This document shows positions 1 through 6,483 of a DNA stretch of 6,483 nt, piece by piece. This stretch comes from an uncultured Gammaproteobacteria bacterium (lineage in GTDB: Bacteria > Pseudomonadota > Gammaproteobacteria > SZUA-140). Within the stretch, counting starts at the first letter, position 1. Each line of letters starts with the position of its first letter. Position numbers and translations under genes: made by a program. The stretch is from NCBI GenBank assembly GCA_945787585.1, contig CALZIG010000226.1, forward strand, positions 1 to 6,483. The letters are read 5' to 3'. The notes beneath the pieces are model-generated. The model did no database searches. It was not told the origin of the DNA and saw nothing but the letters and a program-made list of their open reading frames with translations.

Positions 1-311
1 AGCTCTATCAGCGTAGCGCTGATATCTTTCTTGGCGTGCCATTCAACATCGCCTCATATGCCGTGCTCACTATGATGATTGCTCAGGTAACGGGCCTTAA
101 AGTAGGCGAATTTATCCATACACTCGGGGACGCCCATCTCTATTCAAACCACTTTGAGCAAGCGGACTTACAGCTATCTCGCGCACCCTATCCACTACCC
201 ACCATGCATGTCAATCCAGCGATAAACGCTATCTTCGATTTTAATTTTGAAGACTTTGAACTAAGGGATTATCAATCACACCCTCATATCAAGGCCCCAG
301 TCGCGGTATGA
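1..311 (+). CDS. thyA: Thymidylate synthase, C-terminal part (5' truncated by window)
   Basis: This cytoplasmic enzyme methylates dUMP to dTMP using 5,10-methylene-tetrahydrofolate and releases dihydrofolate. The reading frame is open from base 3 (Leu-Tyr-Gln-Arg-Ser) to the TGA at 309-311, giving 102 codons. Aligned by eye with E. coli ThyA (264 residues), the fragment corresponds to residues 163-264 and ends at the same place, with a matching C-terminus (HIKAPVAV against HPGIKAPVAI). Visible family motifs are RSADIFLG (the phosphate-binding Arg-Ser and a conserved Asp), PFNIASYA (the Asn that selects dUMP) and GDAHLYSNH (the His and Tyr that contact the nucleotide ribose). The catalytic Cys lies upstream, outside the window. 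The GTG at base 36 is an internal Val codon, not a start. folA follows within a few bases, so the two are probably cotranscribed. Recognition is based on remembered family sequence and is very secure. Confidence 0.96.
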   Translation, partial: LYQRSADIFLGVPFNIASYAVLTMMIAQVTGLKVGEFIHTLGDAHLYSNHFEQADLQLSRAPYPLPTMHVNPAINAIFDFNFEDFELRDYQSHPHIKAPVAV

Positions 312-318
312 AACGGTG

Positions 319-804
319 ATGATATCGCTAATCGCCGCGATGGCATCCAATCGTGTTATTGGTATCAACAACACATTACCGTGGCATCTACCTGCTGATT
401 TTAAACACTTCAAATCAGTGACGATGGGTAAGCCAATTCTAATGGGGCGCAAGACCTTTGAGTCAATTGGTCGACCACTACCTGGACGTACCAACATTAT
501 TATTACGAACAATAAGTTATATTCTGCGGATGGCTGCTATGTCGCGAATAGTATTGATGAGGCATTAGCCATGACTCGAGATGCAGAAGAAGTAATGGTT
601 ATTGGCGGGGCATCTTTTTACCAGCAGACACTGGCGCTAGCGCAGCGTATTTATGTCACTATTATTCATCACGCCTTTGAGGGTGATGCCTACTTTGTAA
701 CATTGGATGATACAGACTGGCATGAAGTTGAACGTATTGATTGTGATGCGGACGATAATAATCGTTTCCCTTATAGCTTCATTACGCTGGAAAGAAGGTC
801 ATAA
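319..804 (+). CDS. folA: Dihydrofolate reductase
   Basis: This cytoplasmic enzyme reduces dihydrofolate to tetrahydrofolate with NADPH, recycling the product of the thymidylate synthase encoded just upstream. The protein has 161 residues from the ATG at 319 (E. coli 159). Family signatures are visible throughout: MISLIAAMA at the N-terminus, LPWHLPADF with Trp22 and the catalytic Asp27, MGRKTFESIGRPLPGR (43-57, NADPH and folate contacts including Arg44, Thr46 and Arg57), VIGGASFY (94-101, the Gly-Gly pair and Tyr near the nicotinamide) and Thr114. The ATG at 319 is preferred over the in-frame GTG at 316 because it reproduces the usual MISL start. Neither has a clear Shine-Dalgarno sequence, and the thyA TGA ends at 311, which suggests translational coupling. 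A terminator follows directly after the TAA. Trp22 and the other residues listed are of the trimethoprim-sensitive chromosomal type, but sensitivity itself is only inferred. Confidence 0.96.
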   Translation: MISLIAAMASNRVIGINNTLPWHLPADFKHFKSVTMGKPILMGRKTFESIGRPLPGRTNIIITNNKLYSADGCYVANSIDEALAMTRDAEEVMVIGGASFYQQTLALAQRIYVTIIHHAFEGDAYFVTLDDTDWHEVERIDCDADDNNRFPYSFITLERRS

Positions 805-830
805 AAAAGCGGGCTAAAAGCCCCCTTTTT
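803..830. terminator. Bidirectional intrinsic terminator between folA and zapG
   Basis: The stem is GGGCT (811-815) and AGCCC (819-823) with an AAA loop. On the plus strand it is followed within two bases by TTTTT (826-830), and on the minus strand by GC and then a run of six T, formed by the A-run at 803-808. It overlaps the last bases of the folA stop and lies 28 bases past the zapG stop, so it can end both convergent transcripts. The stem is only 5 bp of mostly G-C pairs, extendable by a G-C pair and A-T pairs past a C-C mismatch. Confidence 0.85.
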
Positions 831-857
831 CTATTTCCGTGATCATCAACAATTTAA

Positions 858-1430
858 TCAGTGAATACGGCCTTCGCTCTGTTTCTGATCAACCGCATCA
901 ACCAATAGCTCAGCTGGCACTGCATCATCAGGCTTTGCTGTGTCTTCAGTCACAGCTTCTCGCTTCACTGTATCCCCATCAACCTTGATTGATTCTGTAG
1001 TAGAGCCTGTTTCGCTTGACGCTACAACTGCTTCCTCGACTTCTTCATCATTGGCAGCGGTATCATTGGAGGCCACTTCTGATGTTGCCTTTGTTGCTGG
1101 CTCTGTTACTTCTTCAGCCTTTGCCTCAAGGGCTTCTTTACCATTCATAGACTCTAACTGTAGTGCGCCTGTACATAATGTTTGCGCCCCATCTGCAAGG
1201 TGTGTGTGAACATTGCGATAGTTATCAGTCATTGCATTAACAAGTTCAGCCGTCTTAGTAAAATGCTGGGTCACTTCGACTTTATAGGCTTCGTATTCTG
1301 ACTGTACCTGTTCGAGTGAATCTTTCAGACTTTGTGCTTCCTGATAAGGTGCGTTGGTTGCTCGACCAAAAAGCAGTCCACAAACCACACCTAAAATCAG
1401 GCAAAATATCGCTACGAGTGCTGCTGTCAT
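858..1430 (-). CDS. zapG: ZapG/YhcB-like (DUF1043) inner-membrane coiled-coil protein with long acidic tail
   Basis: The predicted protein has 190 residues. Residues 3-22 (AALVAIFCLILGVVCGLLFG) form one N-terminal transmembrane helix, followed by a charged helix likely to be a coiled coil (about 30-57) and the family-typical stretch HFTKTAELVNAMTDNYRNVHTHLA (56-79). That stretch closely matches remembered E. coli YhcB (HFARSAELLDTMAHDYRQLYQHMA). YhcB/ZapG is a gammaproteobacterial envelope protein linked to cell division and envelope growth. The remaining 110 or so residues are low-complexity, rich in Glu, Thr, Ala, Val and Ser, acidic, with no recognised domain; E. coli YhcB is only about 132 residues. 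The start at 1430 is chosen because the purine-rich GGAGGGGGAT lies directly before it and the TM helix starts at once. The frame extends upstream to an ATG at 1496, but that would add 22 residues without family similarity. The gene is convergent with folA and codirectional with gyrB. Family assignment is good; exact role here is inferred. Confidence 0.86.
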   Translation of the reverse strand: MTAALVAIFCLILGVVCGLLFGRATNAPYQEAQSLKDSLEQVQSEYEAYKVEVTQHFTKTAELVNAMTDNYRNVHTHLADGAQTLCTGALQLESMNGKEALEAKAEEVTEPATKATSEVASNDTAANDEEVEEAVVASSETGSTTESIKVDGDTVKREAVTEDTAKPDDAVPAELLVDAVDQKQSEGRIH

Positions 1431-1440
1431 ATCCCCCTCC
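1431..1440 (-). promoter_or_regulatory. Strong Shine-Dalgarno for zapG that fixes its start
   Basis: Read on the minus strand this is GGAGGGGGAT immediately before the ATG at 1430-1428, within a longer G-rich run reaching 1444. It is the only obvious ribosome-binding site in the window and supports the internal ATG over the upstream one at 1496. Confidence 0.75.
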
Positions 1441-1607
1441 CCCCAAAGTAAATTGACGCAAAAATGAAGCTTAAGGGCAAGCGCGGCAACGGTCAAGCAA
1501 TGTCACACTAATCGTAAAAATAAGCGTTACATTAACTCTCAAATGATACGTATTCTAAAAACAGAATACTACTTCTTTAGCCTTAAAAAACAAGGTATAA
1601 GAACCAG
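1431..1607. other. zapG-gyrB spacer with one A/T-rich hairpin
   Basis: These 177 bases separate the gyrB stop from the zapG start, both on the minus strand. They contain an inverted repeat GTATTCT (1550-1556) / AGAATAC (1563-1569) with a 6-base loop, and a weaker CCTT/AAGG pair at 1581-1595. Neither is followed by a T-run on the minus strand, so no ordinary terminator for gyrB is evident. A possible zapG promoter on the minus strand has TTGACC at about 1491-1496, but its -10 match is poor (TAAGCT after 17 bases), so it is not claimed. No small gene was seen. Confidence 0.5.
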
Positions 1608-4052
<2,445 letters not shown>

Positions 4053-5135
4053 TTATACCACCTCTGTGACTATGCCATGTTCCACGTGAAACATCTTCGT
4101 TTCAGGGAACAACTGGCTATCGACTAATAACTTATCCGGCGTGGTGACAAAAATTTGTACCTCTAACCCATTGAGTACTTTCATGAGATTGTCTACATGT
4201 AAATTATCTAATTCGGCCGTCACGTCATCAATAACAAACAGTGACGCTTGCCCCGTTAATTTAGAAAACAGCGCTGCCTGTGCAATATAAAGTGAACAGA
4301 CCAAAAGTTTTTGTTGTCCTCGCGATATAAACTCATGCAACGGCACCCCACACACCTTAAAAGTGATATCTGCTCGATGAGGTCCTTTTTGGGTATAGCC
4401 TAAAAGTCGATCACGCCCTATCGAAGCATTAAGGACTGACAGGTAGTCTTCTTTATCACTCCAGCCTCGTTTATATTCAATTGTTATCTCATCATCAATC
4501 GACAATAACGCTGCGGCATAATGATTAAACAATGGGATTAACTTGTTTAAGTATTCCTGGCGAAAATCATCAATCAAGAGCGCGCTTTGATGGAGAGCTA
4601 AATCCCAGTGATCAAGCGACATCGTACTATTACGCTGTGATAATGCCGCATTACGCTGTTTTAGTGTCCGGGAAAAATATTGCCAGGTTGATAAGAAGTT
4701 TTGTTCCACGTGAAACACACCCCAATCGACAAATGCCCGACGATATTTAGGGCTCTGCGTGAAAACACGATGGCTCTCCTGATGAATAACGACAATAGGT
4801 AAATAATTGGCAAGCTCAGAGGCCTTCTGTAATCGATTACCTTCCGCCTTGATAAAGTTTTTCCCATTACGATGCTCTAATCCAACAGAGATTATCCGAT
4901 TCTCTTTGCCAGATATCTTCCCATAGACCCCCATCCAGTCGCACCCTTGCGTGGGTAGATTAGAAAAGCGGTGCGTACGGAAAGACTTGCCACAGGAGAG
5001 TAAATAAATAGATTCTAGTAGGCTAGTTTTACCACTGCCATTTAAACCTTCGATAATATTTAATCGTGGAGATGGATGTAATTTAACATCGACCAAATTT
5101 CGGAGATTTTTGATATCGAGGCGCTGAAGCCACAT
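4053..5135 (-). CDS. recF: DNA replication and repair protein RecF
   Basis: RecF is an SMC/ABC-like ATPase that with RecO and RecR helps load RecA at single-strand gaps and stalled forks. The 360-residue protein (E. coli 357) shows Walker A GLNGSGKT (30-37, Lys36), the family segment PKYRRAFVDWGVFHVEQNF (129-147), the ABC signature SRGQQK (271-276), Walker B LFVIDD (299-304) and the D-loop ELD (308-310). The start MWLQRLDIKNLRNL fits the usual beginning of the family. It lies 44 bases after dnaN and 27 before gyrB, all on the minus strand. No clear Shine-Dalgarno sequence precedes it. An unusual property is that the codons for Phe141-Glu144 and Phe349-Glu352 form two identical 16-bp palindromes matching the ParB-binding site parS. 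The protein appears intact, so these sites are overlaid on a functional gene. Confidence 0.97.
   Translation of the reverse strand: MWLQRLDIKNLRNLVDVKLHPSPRLNIIEGLNGSGKTSLLESIYLLSCGKSFRTHRFSNLPTQGCDWMGVYGKISGKENRIISVGLEHRNGKNFIKAEGNRLQKASELANYLPIVVIHQESHRVFTQSPKYRRAFVDWGVFHVEQNFLSTWQYFSRTLKQRNAALSQRNSTMSLDHWDLALHQSALLIDDFRQEYLNKLIPLFNHYAAALLSIDDEITIEYKRGWSDKEDYLSVLNASIGRDRLLGYTQKGPHRADITFKVCGVPLHEFISRGQQKLLVCSLYIAQAALFSKLTGQASLFVIDDVTAELDNLHVDNLMKVLNGLEVQIFVTTPDKLLVDSQLFPETKMFHVEHGIVTEVV
4078..4093. promoter_or_regulatory. parS: parS centromere site, copy 1, in the 3' end of recF
   Basis: The plus strand reads TGTTCCACGTGAAACA, which matches the remembered bacterial chromosomal parS consensus (TGTTNCACGTGAAACA) at every fixed base. 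parS is bound by ParB, which then spreads on DNA and recruits SMC/MukB-type or ParA-driven segregation machinery. It lies in the recF codons for Met348 to His353. It is identical to the second copy, 624 bases away. No ParB gene is in the window, so its function is inferred from the match. Confidence 0.9.
4702..4717. promoter_or_regulatory. parS: parS centromere site, copy 2, inside recF
   Basis: This is a second exact TGTTCCACGTGAAACA, in the recF codons for Val140 to Gln145, in the same orientation and reading phase as the other copy. It is about 1.7 kb from the DnaA-box cluster upstream of dnaN. A 16-base exact repeat matching a known consensus is very unlikely by chance. Confidence 0.9.
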
Positions 5136-5179
5136 AATGAATAAAAAAGCCGTATAGGCCGTTATTACATCTTACTTAG

Positions 5180-6289
5180 TTAAAGGCGCATTGGCATAAC
5201 GACATACTTGCAGCCGCTTGTCCCCTCAGGCTGAATCAGGCAACAGCTATTAGCATCAGAAAGTGATAAAGAGACATTGTCCGTGGTACATGCAGAAACG
5301 GCATCCATCAGATAAGTGACATTAAAGCCTATCTCTAAGTTTGACCCATTGTAATCAATAGTGAGTTCTTCTTCTGCTTCTTCCTGTTCTGGATTATGGG
5401 CAAAAATGCGTAATAAACCGCTACTAAACTGTAGACGTACACCTCTATATTTTTCGTTTGACAGTATTGATGCACGACTTAGCGCTTGTTTTAGTTCATT
5501 TTTTTCACAAATTATGATCTTGTCACCACCATCAGGGAGGACATTTTGATAATCAGGAAAACGGCCATCGATCAATTTTGAAGTAAAACTTACGCTATCA
5601 GTGATCACACGAATATAATTTGTGCCTAGCTGAATACTAACAGGAGCATCTGTATCTTCCAGTAACCTGGCAATTTCCACGATACCTTTCCGGGGGATTA
5701 TAACCTGTTGATTCTCTTTTTGTTTTGACTCAAACGCTTGGTCACAAAGGGCTAAACGGTGGCCATCAGTGGCGACTAATCGCAAAGCATTGGTACCCAT
5801 TTCAAATAACATTCCGTTTAGGTAATAACGTACATCTTGATGGGCCATCGCAAACTGAGTGCGTTCGATCGCTTGTTTGAACTCTTTTTGAGGCACAGAA
5901 AATTCAAGGATGTCTTTATTCGCATCAATACCAGGAAAATCATCTGCAGCTAGTGTTGAAAGTACGAAACGACTTTTCCCTGCTTTTACGACGGCACGAT
6001 CCGCATCAATTGAAATCTCAATATTGACCCCATCAGGAAGTGCGCGACAAATATCCATAAATTTGCGTGCTGGGATGGTTATTTCACCTGACTGAATTTT
6101 TGCTTGATCAGGCAGAATCATCTGAATCGACATTTCAACTTCAAGATCAGTTGCTGTCATCAATAATTGATTGTCAGCAATCTTGACTAGAATGTTAGAT
6201 AAGATCGGTAATGTCTGACGTCGTTCGACAACACCGCTAACCATCTGCAGAGGCTTTATCAGGGACTCACGTTGAATAGTAAATTTCAT
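5180..6289 (-). CDS. dnaN: DNA polymerase III beta subunit (sliding clamp)
   Basis: The beta clamp is a ring-shaped homodimer that holds DNA polymerase III on the template and serves as a docking platform for repair and mismatch proteins. The protein has 369 residues (E. coli 366) in three similar domains of roughly 120 residues. Recognisable segments include MKFTIQRESLIKPLQMVSGVV at the start, TLPIL (26-30), MAHQDVRYYLNGMLFE (148-163), VATDGHRLAL (172-181), FTSKLIDGRFPDY (235-247), ILSNEKYRGVRL (275-286), NPEQEEAEE (299-307) and the C-terminal YVVMPMRL (362-369). The last of these, with Leu157, Thr174, His177 and Arg178, builds the hydrophobic pocket that binds clamp-interacting peptides, and it is intact. 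The gene starts the dnaN-recF-gyrB series. Its 5' flank is A/T-rich with no visible Shine-Dalgarno sequence and carries DnaA boxes, so origin activity or DnaA could affect its expression. Confidence 0.98.
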   Translation of the reverse strand: MKFTIQRESLIKPLQMVSGVVERRQTLPILSNILVKIADNQLLMTATDLEVEMSIQMILPDQAKIQSGEITIPARKFMDICRALPDGVNIEISIDADRAVVKAGKSRFVLSTLAADDFPGIDANKDILEFSVPQKEFKQAIERTQFAMAHQDVRYYLNGMLFEMGTNALRLVATDGHRLALCDQAFESKQKENQQVIIPRKGIVEIARLLEDTDAPVSIQLGTNYIRVITDSVSFTSKLIDGRFPDYQNVLPDGGDKIIICEKNELKQALSRASILSNEKYRGVRLQFSSGLLRIFAHNPEQEEAEEELTIDYNGSNLEIGFNVTYLMDAVSACTTDNVSLSLSDANSCCLIQPEGTSGCKYVVMPMRL

Positions 6290-6290
6290 A

Positions 6291-6370
6291 ATTAAATATT
6301 AAGTACTTTTGTTATTGTTACTATTAAAGGGGCTTTTATTTAAATGATTTTGTTAAAATAATTTTTAATT
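6291..6370. other. A/T-rich block, possible DNA-unwinding element and dnaN leader
   Basis: Direct counting gives 12 G or C in 80 bases (85% A+T), against 36% G+C in the adjacent 6371-6483. Such a block beside DnaA boxes is what an origin unwinding element looks like. It also serves as the dnaN 5' leader, and its composition alone does not prove either role. Confidence 0.5.
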
Positions 6371-6395
6371 TCAATGAGTTGATCTGTTATCAAGC

Positions 6396-6404
6396 TGTGT
6401 TTAA
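6396..6404 (-). promoter_or_regulatory. Weak DnaA-box-like site
   Basis: On the minus strand it reads TTAAACACA, one mismatch from TTATNCACA. Alone it would not count; it is listed because it lies between the A/T-rich block and the stronger boxes. Confidence 0.35.
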
Positions 6405-6424
6405 CGGCGCGTAAAAAACGTTAA
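6401..6424. repeat. Inverted repeat TTAACG-N12-CGTTAA in the origin-like region
   Basis: Six-base arms at 6401-6406 and 6419-6424 are separated by 12 bases (spacing of about 18 between arm centres, near two helical turns). It could be an operator for a dimeric regulator or a chance repeat in A/T-rich DNA. It lies between the 13-mer-like element and the consensus DnaA box. Confidence 0.4.
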
Positions 6425-6440
6425 TATGATCGGTATTAGC

Positions 6441-6449
6441 TGTGGATAA
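6441..6449 (-). promoter_or_regulatory. Consensus DnaA box
   Basis: The plus strand reads TGTGGATAA, the complement of TTATCCACA, a perfect high-affinity DnaA box. It is the first of three boxes whose starts are 17 and 18 bases apart. Confidence 0.88.
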
Positions 6450-6457
6450 ATATCGAG

Positions 6458-6466
6458 TTATCAACA
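6458..6466 (+). promoter_or_regulatory. DnaA box with one mismatch
   Basis: TTATCAACA differs from TTATCCACA at one position. It is in the opposite orientation to the box at 6441 and the same orientation as the one at 6476. Confidence 0.6.
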
Positions 6467-6475
6467 GGCCATAAG

Positions 6476-6483
6476 TTATACAC
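6476..6483 (+). promoter_or_regulatory. DnaA box truncated by window end
   Basis: The eight visible bases TTATACAC match TTATNCACA (the same as E. coli box R2) up to the end of the window. The ninth base is not visible. Confidence 0.65.

Larger units (their letters stand above)
6290..6483. other. oriC: Candidate replication origin (oriC-like region) upstream of dnaN, cut by window end
   Basis: This gene-free region has an origin-like order of parts from left to right. First is a block at 6291-6370 with only 12 G or C in 80 bases. Next is GATCTGTTAT at 6381-6390, resembling the E. coli unwinding 13-mers (GATCTNTTNTTTT). It is followed by a consensus DnaA box, a one-mismatch box and a truncated third box within 43 bases. 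The consensus box has the same orientation relative to the A/T-rich side as box R1 of E. coli oriC. Only two GATC sites are present, fewer than in E. coli oriC. No part of dnaA is seen. Part of the origin may lie beyond the window. Confidence 0.65.

Noticed and set aside
112..120. TTATCCATA, one mismatch from a DnaA box
   Set aside because: It is isolated within conserved thyA codons, and single-mismatch 9-mers are expected by chance in 6.5 kb.
316..318. GTG at 316 as the folA start
   Set aside because: The next codon is ATG and gives the usual MISL beginning. The difference is one residue and cannot be settled by sequence alone.
940..1209. Plus-strand frame of 89 codons, Ser/Ala-rich
   Set aside because: It is antisense to the repetitive acidic zapG tail; its Ser/Ala/Val bias mirrors those codons and no family is recognised.
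1428..1496. Upstream ATG at 1496 as the zapG start
   Set aside because: The extra 22 residues have no family similarity, and the strong ribosome-binding site and TM helix begin at the 1430 start.
4532..4867. Short frames on both strands inside recF
   Set aside because: They overlap conserved recF coding sequence and have no family similarity.
5136..5179. Possible terminator or attenuator between dnaN and recF (GCC-TATAC-GGC then six T on the minus strand)
   Set aside because: The stem is only 3 bp, too weak to claim.
6311..6393. Sigma-70-like promoter for dnaN (for example TTGATA at 6388-6393 on the minus strand)
   Set aside because: In such A/T-rich DNA many partial matches occur, and none had a good -10 at 16-18 base spacing.

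Overview
This window looks like the origin-proximal part of a gammaproteobacterial chromosome of moderate GC content. The evidence is close similarity to the remembered E. coli forms of ThyA, FolA, GyrB, RecF and DnaN, the minus-strand order dnaN-recF-gyrB, a DUF1043/ZapG-type gene (a family typical of Gammaproteobacteria), and a GyrB of 805 residues carrying the large insert of Gram-negative enzymes. The proteins differ enough from E. coli to suggest a lineage outside Enterobacterales. Genus cannot be fixed from sequence reading alone.

Left part (1-830, plus strand): the last 102 codons of thyA (thymidylate synthase) are followed by folA (dihydrofolate reductase), with about 7 bases between the thyA stop and the preferred folA ATG. 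ThyA oxidises methylene-tetrahydrofolate to dihydrofolate while making dTMP, and FolA regenerates tetrahydrofolate. A compact hairpin with T-runs on both strands (about 803-830) closes this pair and also the convergent gene beyond it.

Middle (858-1607, minus strand): a zapG/yhcB-like gene encodes a one-TM, coiled-coil protein with an unusually long acidic tail. It has a strong ribosome-binding site. A 177-base spacer follows up to the gyrB stop and holds one A/T-rich hairpin but no clear intrinsic terminator.

Right part (1608-6289, minus strand): dnaN (sliding clamp), recF (gap-repair ATPase) and gyrB (gyrase ATPase/TOPRIM subunit) are transcribed in that order with gaps of 44 and 27 bases, a likely operon. 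No strong Shine-Dalgarno sequence is visible before any of the three.

The most interesting content is non-coding or overlaid on coding sequence. (1) Two identical, perfect 16-bp parS-type palindromes lie inside recF (4078-4093 and 4702-4717), both read in the same phase as Phe-His-Val-Glu. They predict chromosomal ParB loading about 2 kb from the origin. (2) The 194 bases upstream of dnaN have an origin-like layout: an 85% A+T block, a 13-mer-like GATCTGTTAT element, then a consensus DnaA box, a one-mismatch box and a third box cut by the window end, spaced 17-18 bases apart. No dnaA coding sequence is seen before the window ends. Together these suggest that replication initiation and chromosome partition sites sit in and around the dnaN-recF genes. 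No new kind of system was recognised; the novelty lies in the arrangement.
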